Shown in pieces: positions 1 through 10,509 of a stretch of DNA of 64,000 bases. Both the position numbers and the translations under genes were made by a program. The notes under the pieces are model-generated. The model worked only from the letters and a program-made list of their open reading frames with translations. It did not search any database and had not been told where the DNA came from. Origin of the DNA: Zerene cesonia (Eukaryota > Arthropoda > Insecta > Lepidoptera > Pieridae); assembly GCF_012273895.1 (NCBI RefSeq), contig NC_052121.1:8783475-8847474 (forward strand), written 5' to 3'. How positions within the stretch are numbered: the stretch's first letter is position 1; each line of letters begins with the position of its first letter.

Positions 1-1687
1 ACTATTTTATAGAAACACTCTGCATTGTCATAGTAATCTTCGGGATAATTTGGTGAGGCGATAGATCCGGTGACGCCAGTTAATAATCCTCCACACCCTC
101 TAATTGTTCCATCCCATTCAATTTTAAATCCACTTCCGGATATGTAAAAATCAGAATGAAAGCGCAAATGCAATTTGTGAGAAGTCGAGATAATTTGTTT
201 TGTTTTGAATTTACCACAAAATTTTCCAAGTAATGGCGCATTTTGAGTGCCACCATCCCTAATTTCTAAATAGTCACCTAAATCACACTTCTCCCTAAGA
301 GGCTGTTCTAAATCAAACTCGGTTATGTTAAGAGCTATTTGTTGACCTTCCGGCACTGAAATCGTCCAGGTGCAATCACGATTAGCATGATAGCTATTTG
401 GCCAACCTGGAGAGTATATATATCCATGAGTTTTAACATACAAACCACCACATTGTAACCTTTCGTCTAGAAATGTATATGACATAGAAAATCCTAAACC
501 TTTTATGCTGTTATCAGAAACAAAATTTATCAAAAGTTTATTGGTTGACGTCGTCAGAGCAGGCGGAACTGTTGTGCCACAATATTTGCCCAGAGTGTAG
601 TTTTTATTATCCGCCTCTATTTCAACAAGTTCAACATAGTCGAAATCACATAATATACTCTGTTTTTCAATGTCAAATCTATTCCATGTAATTTTTATAA
701 TATATCCAGCGGGTGCAATTAATAGCCAAGAACATGACTGATCGTTACTGTACAATTTTTCATCGCCACCTATTGATGAATCAGTATCCGGATAATTTAT
801 CAGTCCAGATGTATTTCTAAAAATTCCTCCACATGCTGTATTTAAACTTGTAAAATTTGCATAAAAACCAGAACCAGAGACACTAGCGTCAGAATGAAAT
901 CCAAGATACAGATAATTATATGTAGACGTCGTTGTTGGTGGTATGTGTCGCGATCCTCCGCAATACTTACCTAACAAAGTTGAATTGATGTTTGGGCCAT
1001 CTCGAATTTCAACATAATCGTATTGACAATTAAAGTATACATTATCCTCGATATCGAAATCCTGAAATGTCAATTGTATAACTTTTCCGGGAGAGGTTTC
1101 TATAACATATTCACAATCAGTATTTTTTGGATATCCAAACGGATAACCTGGAGATTTGATTGTACCACTGTCGCCTATTATTGTTTTGTGACAAAGAGAC
1201 TCATATGATATCTTGAAACCCTGTGATGATACACTTTGATCTGATTTGAACTGAATGAATAAAGTATTTGATGATGATATGAATACGTTGGGAGCGATAT
1301 TTCCACAGAATTTGCCAACCAAGCGAGAGTCTGTTGATGGCCCATCGTATATTGCAAGGTAATCATACGTACATCTAAACGATCGTTCTAAATCGAAAGA
1401 CTTAAATGTTATTCGAATTTTTGAGTCGCCCCTTGTTTGTATCTTATAATCACATAGCAAATTATCTTGGTATTTATTATCGTACAGTGGAGGAAATATT
1501 TCACCCCTTTCTGATGTGAAAAATCCACCGCAACCTGGAACTCCGTCAATTGGTGCGTATGTTATTTGGAATCCTTTGCCGCTCCCGTAGGCATCTGAAT
1601 GAAAATGGAGGAGCATTTCTGAACCAGTTGACTGAAGAGGTGCCGGTTGCGATGAATTACAAAATTTATTAATCAGCGTGTCTACTT
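1..1687 (-). CDS. Cubn: Cubilin-like receptor, internal CUB-domain array (partial, open at both ends)
   Basis: One uninterrupted minus-strand reading frame runs from the contig end at 1687 off the window edge. It encodes the end of one CUB domain, four complete ones and the start of a sixth. First-cysteine codons of successive domains lie near 1532, 1193, 833, 452 and 95. Typical CUB features repeat: CGG(F/I/L) starts, 'SPGYP'/'SPNYP' turns, a second cysteine in 'C.(Y/W)', acidic 'DYVEIRDG' strands with calcium-binding Asp/Glu, 'GKFCG', and 'FHSD...GSGF' endings. Tandem CUB arrays of this kind are characteristic of cubilin, the peripheral endocytic receptor that works with amnionless; in insects it takes up protein in nephrocytes and gut. 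There is no intron in this stretch. Seen: the domain repeats. Inferred: cubilin rather than another CUB protein, supported by the cubilin-type N-terminus nearby. Whether it belongs to the N-terminus at 11262 or to a second copy starting at 4447 is open. Confidence 0.85.
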
Positions 1688-2687
1688 NNNNNNNNNNNNN
1701 NNNNNNNNNNNNNNNNNNNNNNNNNNNNNNNNNNNNNNNNNNNNNNNNNNNNNNNNNNNNNNNNNNNNNNNNNNNNNNNNNNNNNNNNNNNNNNNNNNNN
1801 NNNNNNNNNNNNNNNNNNNNNNNNNNNNNNNNNNNNNNNNNNNNNNNNNNNNNNNNNNNNNNNNNNNNNNNNNNNNNNNNNNNNNNNNNNNNNNNNNNNN
1901 NNNNNNNNNNNNNNNNNNNNNNNNNNNNNNNNNNNNNNNNNNNNNNNNNNNNNNNNNNNNNNNNNNNNNNNNNNNNNNNNNNNNNNNNNNNNNNNNNNNN
2001 NNNNNNNNNNNNNNNNNNNNNNNNNNNNNNNNNNNNNNNNNNNNNNNNNNNNNNNNNNNNNNNNNNNNNNNNNNNNNNNNNNNNNNNNNNNNNNNNNNNN
2101 NNNNNNNNNNNNNNNNNNNNNNNNNNNNNNNNNNNNNNNNNNNNNNNNNNNNNNNNNNNNNNNNNNNNNNNNNNNNNNNNNNNNNNNNNNNNNNNNNNNN
2201 NNNNNNNNNNNNNNNNNNNNNNNNNNNNNNNNNNNNNNNNNNNNNNNNNNNNNNNNNNNNNNNNNNNNNNNNNNNNNNNNNNNNNNNNNNNNNNNNNNNN
2301 NNNNNNNNNNNNNNNNNNNNNNNNNNNNNNNNNNNNNNNNNNNNNNNNNNNNNNNNNNNNNNNNNNNNNNNNNNNNNNNNNNNNNNNNNNNNNNNNNNNN
2401 NNNNNNNNNNNNNNNNNNNNNNNNNNNNNNNNNNNNNNNNNNNNNNNNNNNNNNNNNNNNNNNNNNNNNNNNNNNNNNNNNNNNNNNNNNNNNNNNNNNN
2501 NNNNNNNNNNNNNNNNNNNNNNNNNNNNNNNNNNNNNNNNNNNNNNNNNNNNNNNNNNNNNNNNNNNNNNNNNNNNNNNNNNNNNNNNNNNNNNNNNNNN
2601 NNNNNNNNNNNNNNNNNNNNNNNNNNNNNNNNNNNNNNNNNNNNNNNNNNNNNNNNNNNNNNNNNNNNNNNNNNNNNNNNNNNNNNN
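1688..2687. other. Assembly gap (1000 N)
   Basis: Exactly 1000 N, a placeholder of unknown true size. It separates the CUB array from a LINE-containing contig and should contain missing cubilin exons. Confidence 0.99.
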
Positions 2688-2810
2688 ATGCACAATTGCC
2701 TTTCTAAACGCTTCGGGAAAGATATCTTGGGAAAGAGCAATACTGCAGATGTAAGTAATGGAAGCACAAAGATATGTCTTATCCCAACCAGAGGAGGAGT
2801 CCATGTGGAA
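2688..2810 (-). mobile_element. LINE reverse-transcriptase fragment at contig edge
   Basis: The minus strand reads 'SSSGWDK' followed by 'ICSIALSQDIFPEAF', the N-terminal part of a CR1/Jockey-type reverse transcriptase. The outermost 77 bases (2688-2764) are the exact reverse complement of 5468-5544. The frame continues across that shared segment into the plus-strand RT fragment at 5545, so both pieces appear to come from one element. Confidence 0.75.
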
Positions 2811-3104
2811 ATAAGGGGAAAGAAAAATAATAATTTATTTTTCTATTTTCTCATCACCAATGGTTATCTGCACAATATATTGTTAAATCCATTGCTTATT
2901 ACTAACATTTGTGAATGGTGTCCGAAATAAGTATAGAATACTTATGTTACGGGTATAAGATAAACAATGAACATTATGGTCATTAATGAAATGATGAGAA
3001 TTTTTTGAAAAAGATAATGTATAAAGTACTTATTCTAATAATGGATATATTATATCTGAGATTATGAATAATGTTGTAAGGATTGATGACTTGAAAGTAG
3101 GAAC

Positions 3105-3215
3105 GAACCGGGAAGGGTCACGAAAAGGAAACGGGCGGGTGTGGTAGTTCCCCGATGCGAGCTGGCCCAATTCGTGCCTAAGCGTGCTCGTCTCCCACAA
3201 TAACTTGTTTTGTGC
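3105..3215 (-). repeat. SINE-like repeat fragment (butterfly type)
   Basis: 'GGGTGTGGTAGTTCCCCGATG' followed by 'GCGAGCTGGCCCAATTCGTG' matches the 5' part of the fuller copy at 32036-32385 in reverse orientation, with a large internal deletion. Confidence 0.65.
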
Positions 3216-3327
3216 AGATGATAGATAGATATGGACATGTGAATTTTGTTATATAAATGTCTTCCAAGAAAACAATAAAATCTATGCGAAAGACAGGTAT
3301 TAAATGAGTTTTATTACACAGAAAATA

Positions 3328-3612
3328 TTAATTCCTTCGTTTATCCTTATTTATATTTGGATTATATGTTAATTGGGCACATTGTATATATATAATATAT
3401 GCAATAATATATAAAATAAAGGTTTGTCTGACAGTTAGAACATCCCAACGTTGGTAGAGTTCGTATGTTGGAAAACGAAATGGTAAACCAGTACCAACGC
3501 TTAGTATGGCTCTTTGAGCTCTTTCAGCTTCTAAGAGGTTCACTTTACACGCACCTTCCCAGGAGATAATACAATAATTAATGATTGACTGGCATAAAGC
3601 TGAGTATACCAT
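3328..3612 (-). pseudogene. LINE reverse-transcriptase C-terminal remnant (CR1/Jockey-like)
   Basis: The frame reads 'ALCQSIINYCIISWEGA', then 'LLEAERAQRAIL', 'PFRFPTYELYQ' and 'VLTVRQTFI'. This is the thumb and C-terminal region typical of CR1/Jockey-clade LINE proteins in insects. Only about 90 codons remain, with no YADD catalytic block upstream, so it is a dead fragment. The rest of 2811-4101 shows no gene I can support. Confidence 0.65.
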
Positions 3613-4101
3613 TTTTATAGTTCGGAAATTTGCAACATGTCTTAATATTTTTATTATATCAGTTTGCGGACTCTTGTAACTAAATTGTAAATGTGAGGCT
3701 CAAATGTGAGAGTTTGATCCAAGTAGACACCTAGATATAGGTATCTATGTGTCTAATTGGATTCTTCAGTTCTTCGTAGTGGTAGATAAGAGCAGGGTAA
3801 GTTTGATATAGATGTGCATGAATGAGAAGTAATGATGTAACTTGAAGGAGGAAGAAGATTTTTTTTCCATGCATAAGCTATATATTTTGTCTTTTCGACA
3901 ATAATGTCGACCAGGGGTTTAAGTACTATTTGTTTTTAAATAATAATATCTTTTACTTTTATTCTTGTCATCATTTTCTTGTTTTACTAGCGTTTACTTT
4001 GTAATTAATAAATCAAAAAAAATTTAATACATGTTTTCAGATGTCTTCAATATGAAATTAAAATATCTACCTCTGTATAGTATACACTAATATCATAAAG
4101 A

Positions 4102-4218
4102 NNNNNNNNNNNNNNNNNNNNNNNNNNNNNNNNNNNNNNNNNNNNNNNNNNNNNNNNNNNNNNNNNNNNNNNNNNNNNNNNNNNNNNNNNNNNNNNNNNN
4201 NNNNNNNNNNNNNNNNNN
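4102..4218. other. Assembly gap (117 N)
   Basis: A sized gap of 117 N inside the contig 2688-4467. Confidence 0.99.
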
Positions 4219-4317
4219 AAATTGGAAATGCCACAATTTAGTTATTCCTGTATATTTATTATTTACTCACAATTCAATCGATGATATTAACTTACGAAGC
4301 GTGTCATTTTTACGACT

Positions 4318-4467
4318 ATAATGTTATCTTAGCCACATGGCCTATATTATCACTTTACGTGGGGCGTTGCGACGCCCCTTCACGTTTAGTTTTTTGCATT
4401 ACAATATCAGTTTCAATTAACTCGTCTTTCTCTGTGGTAGTGGACAATGACTAATTTAGTCATTTAT
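4318..4467 (+). promoter_or_regulatory. Second copy of a cubilin 5' region and first codons (as assembled, inverted)
   Basis: Blocks here match the region upstream of the cubilin start at 11262 when both are read in the coding direction: 'TTATCTTAGCCACATGGCC', then 'GGGCGTTGCGACGCCCCTT', then 'TGCATTACAA', and finally 36 identical bases (4432-4467) that include the start codon and MTNLVIY. The spacers between blocks differ in sequence and length, which suits an older duplicate with conserved promoter blocks better than a normal allele. The coding frame opens at 4447 and is cut by the gap after seven codons. The contig is probably placed in the wrong orientation (see findings); corrected, this start would face the CUB array at 1-1687. 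Confidence 0.65.
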
Positions 4468-5467
4468 NNNNNNNNNNNNNNNNNNNNNNNNNNNNNNNNN
4501 NNNNNNNNNNNNNNNNNNNNNNNNNNNNNNNNNNNNNNNNNNNNNNNNNNNNNNNNNNNNNNNNNNNNNNNNNNNNNNNNNNNNNNNNNNNNNNNNNNNN
4601 NNNNNNNNNNNNNNNNNNNNNNNNNNNNNNNNNNNNNNNNNNNNNNNNNNNNNNNNNNNNNNNNNNNNNNNNNNNNNNNNNNNNNNNNNNNNNNNNNNNN
4701 NNNNNNNNNNNNNNNNNNNNNNNNNNNNNNNNNNNNNNNNNNNNNNNNNNNNNNNNNNNNNNNNNNNNNNNNNNNNNNNNNNNNNNNNNNNNNNNNNNNN
4801 NNNNNNNNNNNNNNNNNNNNNNNNNNNNNNNNNNNNNNNNNNNNNNNNNNNNNNNNNNNNNNNNNNNNNNNNNNNNNNNNNNNNNNNNNNNNNNNNNNNN
4901 NNNNNNNNNNNNNNNNNNNNNNNNNNNNNNNNNNNNNNNNNNNNNNNNNNNNNNNNNNNNNNNNNNNNNNNNNNNNNNNNNNNNNNNNNNNNNNNNNNNN
5001 NNNNNNNNNNNNNNNNNNNNNNNNNNNNNNNNNNNNNNNNNNNNNNNNNNNNNNNNNNNNNNNNNNNNNNNNNNNNNNNNNNNNNNNNNNNNNNNNNNNN
5101 NNNNNNNNNNNNNNNNNNNNNNNNNNNNNNNNNNNNNNNNNNNNNNNNNNNNNNNNNNNNNNNNNNNNNNNNNNNNNNNNNNNNNNNNNNNNNNNNNNNN
5201 NNNNNNNNNNNNNNNNNNNNNNNNNNNNNNNNNNNNNNNNNNNNNNNNNNNNNNNNNNNNNNNNNNNNNNNNNNNNNNNNNNNNNNNNNNNNNNNNNNNN
5301 NNNNNNNNNNNNNNNNNNNNNNNNNNNNNNNNNNNNNNNNNNNNNNNNNNNNNNNNNNNNNNNNNNNNNNNNNNNNNNNNNNNNNNNNNNNNNNNNNNNN
5401 NNNNNNNNNNNNNNNNNNNNNNNNNNNNNNNNNNNNNNNNNNNNNNNNNNNNNNNNNNNNNNNNNNN
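4468..5467. other. Assembly gap (1000 N)
   Basis: Placeholder gap of exactly 1000 N. It lies between the duplicated cubilin start and a LINE fragment. The contig order and orientation around it are doubtful. Confidence 0.99.
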
Positions 5468-6077
5468 CTTCCATTACTTACATCTGCAGTATTGCTCTTT
5501 CCCAAGATATCTTTCCCGAAGCGTTTAGAAAGGCAATTGTGCATCCAGTTTACAAGTCTGGATATATGGGCTGTGTGAATAGCAACCAGCCGATTTCTGT
5601 TTTGGCGGTCTTTCTAAAATACTAAAAATAATTATATACAAGCAATGACTTGATTATTTTAACAAATATAATTAACAGTAATGAATTCAGTTTTCGTAAG
5701 GGATTATCCACAGAAGATGCTGTGTCAACAAAATATAGACAGTAAACTCAAATACACAGAATCGGAATACGTGGCTCAGAGTATAAGCTACAAGATTTTC
5801 TTTGCCCAGTGTGTCAAAATCGGGGACCATATCAGCCAATTATTAACATTTACTTTTGATGTCACAAAGCAGCCTGCTCTCTACCCTCATCTTCCACATC
5901 TATGTAAACAAACTCTACCAATTAGCCTTACTAACCACTAAAATAATTGCATACGCTTACGACACAGCGTATATATTTGTCGGTAAGAAATGGAGAGACA
6001 CTAGAGAAGTGGCTGAGTACTACTCCCTTAGTGTAGTAATGTCTTGGCACACATCTAACAGTTTTACTCTAATATAA
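5468..6077 (+). pseudogene. LINE reverse-transcriptase remnant with YADD changed to YAYD
   Basis: Three frame pieces follow one another: 'AIVHPVYKSG' and 'QPISVLAVF' near 5525-5620, 'EFSFRKGLSTEDAVSTKY' near 5684-5740, and 'MSQSSLLSTLIFHIYVNKLY' with 'IIAYAYDTAYIFVG' near 5859-5990. These correspond in order to the fingers and palm of a CR1/Jockey-type RT. The catalytic YADD is now YAYD, and stops and frame changes separate the blocks, so the copy cannot be active. Confidence 0.75.
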
Positions 6078-6903
6078 ATAAGCTTGTGATTTTGGCCCTA
6101 GACATTGACAGCCTAATCGCAAATTTATATGAAGTTCTTTATTTTTTCAAACATAAACTTTAAAATATATAATTAAGTGGTTAGTATACGTCCGCTAAGA
6201 ACAGATTTTGCAATACAATTGGGCTGTACTGCACAAGCTAAGAATCTTGAAATTAAGAGAGTTGATAGTTAAAGACTGTCGCTCTATCTCTGTCCGTCCG
6301 TATCTCACATCTCATAAACCGCGATAGTCAAACAGTGAAATTTTCGAAGATGATGCAATACTGTTGCCGCTATGTAGGTAGAAGACGACCTGGCCGCAAA
6401 TGGATATAATGGTTTGGAAAAATCGTTGTTATGAACAGCCAATCTCCCGAGAAGACTCTTTAAGAAAAAGAGGAATACAAAACGATCTACATCAATTTTT
6501 TTGACCTGATTTTGAATAGAAACATAACTAACATATTTATTTGAAGAAAATAAAGGTATTGTTTAATAAAACTGTGTTATATCAGTCAGTTGCTATATGT
6601 TGTGTACTTGTGTTGCATTTTTTAAGTTTCACAAGTGAGTCGAACCTATAACAGAACCTAACTTAATTAACATGCTACTGACTGAATTAAATTGACTAAA
6701 TAATATTGTCTAGATTGTTTGGTGTACAGTACATAAATGACGTTTGTAAGGAACCTTCCATGTACAAGTAAAACTCGCACCAGATCGTTTTTTTTTTTTC
6801 ATTAACTGAATTTCAAATGTATCTATCTATTTTCAAAAACAATTTGCCATACTTTAACGATCCGTTTAACGCCGTAATTATATACTATAAGTTAAAGGTA
6901 GTT

Positions 6904-6950
6904 AATATTGAAGAATCTGTGGTCAAAGTCTGGGTTCGATCCTTAGTCAT
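6904..6950 (+). repeat. tRNA-like SINE fragment
   Basis: 'TGGGTTCGATCC' is a good polymerase III B-box match in a short repeat-like stretch. No A-box or cloverleaf can be drawn, so it is a SINE relic rather than a tRNA gene. Confidence 0.35.
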
Positions 6951-7140
6951 TATAAAATTATGTATTTATATACGTATTTATTGTTGAGTTATTTAATGTA
7001 TGAATGAATTTTTCCATATAATACTTATTATAATAACATAAGTAACTGAAATTAACTAATAGTACTAGTTTTTATGTCTTATAAACCTTACAACATAACC
7101 TTGTTCCAAATAGGATTTTGACCGAGAGCGTACAAATATA

Positions 7141-7416
7141 TTGTTATATAACAGCTTAGTACGAAGTGTCATGGTATACTGCAGTATTGTTTGGAGACCG
7201 GCTTTTTATAAAGGGAAAGCCGAACAGATATTTACAGAGAACGTCTTCGCTTTTTTGAAATACATTCTTTATCAATCCGGTTTAATATCTATTATGTGTT
7301 ATTTCTTATCAAAATCCTTAGGAATAAAAATTGATTGTTCTGGCATATTGCGTCTGAAAATTTTTCGTGTCCCAACCGAGTACCCACGTAACAAACAATT
7401 AGCAGATTATCTTTAA
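7141..7416 (+). pseudogene. LINE reverse-transcriptase C-terminal remnant (Jockey-like)
   Basis: 'LYNSLVRSVMVYCSIVWRP' at the start of this frame is the conserved C-terminal block that follows the palm in Jockey-type LINEs. The distance from the YAYD block (about 1.1 kb) is roughly right for the same element, although the sequence between is degraded. No full domain survives. Confidence 0.6.
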
Positions 7417-7769
7417 CTCTAAATGTAGATAGTTATAGTAAATTATATAATGTTTCCCTCAATTATTTAATGCATAAATGACATGGGTTTTTATGTTTAT
7501 TATAAATTATACCCTTATTCGTTCTAAATTTTGAAATGATAACGTATCTGTGCAAATTAATGTACTTATATGATACTTTGTTTAAAATCAATGTTTAATG
7601 GATCATAATTTAATTGTGCCTGTTATTTGCTATAATTTTACTCTTAGGGTCAAATAATGTGTAACAAATGTTTTAAAATCATCTTGTTCTCGTTTTGTGT
7701 GTATGTGTAATTGATTAAGTCTCTCTTTTTCTTAATGAAATGTTTACATGTATATTTATTTTTCAAACT

Positions 7770-7990
7770 AGCATTTCGCCCGCGGCTTTGCCCGCGTAGT
7801 TGCAGGAAAGATAGACCTGGTGTGTACCGGCAAAAGTCCAGTTCCCGTTAGATTTCCGGGATAAAAACTATCCTATGTCCTTTCTAGTATCTCAAACTAT
7901 CACTGTAGCAAATTTCAACATGATCGGTTTAGCCGTTATTGAGTTATAAATAGTGTAACTAACACGACTTTCTTTTATATAATATATGGA
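7770..7990 (+). repeat. Short dispersed repeat, 'CCCGCGGCTTTGCCCGCGTAG' family
   Basis: It starts 'CTAGCATTTCGCCCGCGGCT' and contains 'CCGGGATAAAAACTATCC', 'TTTCAACATGATCGG' and 'GAGTTATAAATAGTG'. Related inverted or partial copies occur at 30270-30455 and 33840-33950. The class (SINE, LINE tail or other) is not decided by the sequence. Confidence 0.6.
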
Positions 7991-8242
7991 TTGTATGATA
8001 TTATTTAATATTTTGATTAATCTTCTAAACTATTTTTTTTCATATAGCATGTGGTTTTAGCCTGTAAGAAGTTTTTGCACTTGTATATGTATCAATTTTT
8101 GATGTTGTATGTTTTTTTTTATATTTTTGTACTAGTGTTAAAACTGTTGGATTTCCATAATAAATAAATATAATCTTAAATGAACTAATAATAATTAAAA
8201 CTAATTAATTCATAGTGACAGTAACAATAGACCCACTGCTTA

Positions 8243-8249
8243 TGTATAT

Positions 8250-8293
<44 letters not shown>
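8243..8293. repeat. (ATTT)n microsatellite
   Basis: About twelve consecutive TATT/ATTT units. Confidence 0.95.
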
Positions 8294-8639
8294 TTAAAAG
8301 AAAACTTACAGCTATAAGTACAATTGTAGTAAAATGAAAAAAGAGAATAAGGCCAATTACAAGTTTTCACACATATTTGTTTCACGTTTCATTGTGCATT
8401 ATAATGTAATTAAACGTCGTTTGAATTATAATCCCGCAGATTCAATGCTTGAAAAAGGCATTAGCCATATGTTTTTTTAATTGATGTTCCGTGGTAGAGA
8501 AAAGGTCAAAATTCATTCCTTTCATTAGAAGGTTGAAATTTCTACTTGAACGGTTTAGGAAGGAGTTTTGTTATATGTTATCAACAAATCTGTTTTTACA
8601 CTGCATTTTTCAATGAACATGTTGTTTATTTAACATACG

Positions 8640-8880
8640 GTGGAAAATGTTTTGGCAACCTACACCATCCGTAACCTGATCCCTGTCTTCGCTAGTAAAG
8701 ACGAGGTCCCTTGTTCCGTATTCCCGCGCCCACCGGGTGAGCGCTCGACCGAGTACGGCCCCACCAACCCCCTCCATTCATGCGACAATCCAAGCCAAGG
8801 TTCATGGTCCCCGTCAAGGGGGGACTCCCTTGAGCGTGTCGCTACCAAACGTCCGTGCATGTGACGGTAGACGGAGAGAA
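8640..8880. other. GC-rich island of unknown origin, probably repeat-derived
   Basis: Base composition jumps from the AT-rich background to clearly GC-rich sequence for about 240 bases, with open frames on both strands but no recognisable protein. It is probably the edge of a LINE or other repeat. The flanks 7991-8639 and 8881-9413 show no gene. Confidence 0.35.
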
Positions 8881-9413
8881 TCTAGAGAGATAAAAATTTC
8901 AAGGAAATATAAAAAAAAATTAAATCGTAAAAAGAAAATAAAAAGCTCAAATTGATTTAGATCATTTATTCCAAATAACTTCTTATTCACAAATTACTAT
9001 TAAATACTATGTAGTGGTACACTTTCAAATTGCGATTATAATTACAAATTAATAAAAATCTGTTAAATATTATTTCTAAGGGACGGTGACGCAACGCGAC
9101 GTGTTAATTTCAGCGATAAGTTGCTTACTGTATGCTTGGTGGGACATCTCTTGATAATTTGAAATACTATAATAACCTTATTACCTTCAATGTCATGTTT
9201 AGACAAGCCTTTGAGCAAAAAAATAATAATAATCTAACTGAAATACATAAAAATTATGTACAGATACATGTGACATATTGATGTTATTCCTGATGATAAT
9301 ATTGATACAATGTTTCACCAATTTATGGTACACATTTGTTTTAATTGGTATGTGATCAAAAATTTTAAAATAAACAAAAAAAAAACGAACCTTTATATTA
9401 TACAATACCTATG

Positions 9414-9509
9414 AAATCCGCCACCCACCCAGTCCCACCATTATTCATTGTAGTTGTAAATATTACTTTTACATAATTATCTGGACTAGTATAGTCAGCG
9501 GGAGTTTCT
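9414..9509 (-). CDS. Cubn: Cubilin-like, end of a CUB-domain exon (partial)
   Basis: The minus strand, starting at the gap edge, reads 'YVKVIFTTTMNNGGTGWVADF', the last strands of a CUB domain ('L.v.F.T....GW.A.y'). The frame ends at an 'ATAG|GTATTG' donor around 9414. Order and strand agree with its being downstream of the EGF-containing N-terminus at 10510-11262 in the same gene, with the intervening part lost in the gap. No further CUB exon is visible in 5468-9413. The gene therefore either splices far downstream to 1-1687 or has lost its 3' part. Confidence 0.7.
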
Positions 9510-10509
9510 NNNNNNNNNNNNNNNNNNNNNNNNNNNNNNNNNNNNNNNNNNNNNNNNNNNNNNNNNNNNNNNNNNNNNNNNNNNNNNNNNNNNNNNNNNN
9601 NNNNNNNNNNNNNNNNNNNNNNNNNNNNNNNNNNNNNNNNNNNNNNNNNNNNNNNNNNNNNNNNNNNNNNNNNNNNNNNNNNNNNNNNNNNNNNNNNNNN
9701 NNNNNNNNNNNNNNNNNNNNNNNNNNNNNNNNNNNNNNNNNNNNNNNNNNNNNNNNNNNNNNNNNNNNNNNNNNNNNNNNNNNNNNNNNNNNNNNNNNNN
9801 NNNNNNNNNNNNNNNNNNNNNNNNNNNNNNNNNNNNNNNNNNNNNNNNNNNNNNNNNNNNNNNNNNNNNNNNNNNNNNNNNNNNNNNNNNNNNNNNNNNN
9901 NNNNNNNNNNNNNNNNNNNNNNNNNNNNNNNNNNNNNNNNNNNNNNNNNNNNNNNNNNNNNNNNNNNNNNNNNNNNNNNNNNNNNNNNNNNNNNNNNNNN
10001 NNNNNNNNNNNNNNNNNNNNNNNNNNNNNNNNNNNNNNNNNNNNNNNNNNNNNNNNNNNNNNNNNNNNNNNNNNNNNNNNNNNNNNNNNNNNNNNNNNNN
10101 NNNNNNNNNNNNNNNNNNNNNNNNNNNNNNNNNNNNNNNNNNNNNNNNNNNNNNNNNNNNNNNNNNNNNNNNNNNNNNNNNNNNNNNNNNNNNNNNNNNN
10201 NNNNNNNNNNNNNNNNNNNNNNNNNNNNNNNNNNNNNNNNNNNNNNNNNNNNNNNNNNNNNNNNNNNNNNNNNNNNNNNNNNNNNNNNNNNNNNNNNNNN
10301 NNNNNNNNNNNNNNNNNNNNNNNNNNNNNNNNNNNNNNNNNNNNNNNNNNNNNNNNNNNNNNNNNNNNNNNNNNNNNNNNNNNNNNNNNNNNNNNNNNNN
10401 NNNNNNNNNNNNNNNNNNNNNNNNNNNNNNNNNNNNNNNNNNNNNNNNNNNNNNNNNNNNNNNNNNNNNNNNNNNNNNNNNNNNNNNNNNNNNNNNNNNN
10501 NNNNNNNNN
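9510..10509. other. Assembly gap (1000 N) inside cubilin
   Basis: Placeholder gap lying between EGF domains and a CUB domain of the same frame direction, so it must hide cubilin coding sequence. Confidence 0.99.

Noticed and set aside
1678..2767. Long open frames spanning the N gaps on both strands (also at 4447-5625, 9398-10546, 23408-24526, 48433-49591 and 58148-59377)
   Set aside because: They are open only because N codons contain no stops. The real sequence at their ends gives a few codons of cubilin, LINE or E2 at most.
8640..8880. Small GC-rich protein gene with frames on both strands
   Set aside because: No recognisable motif, start context or splice partner; composition suggests a repeat fragment.
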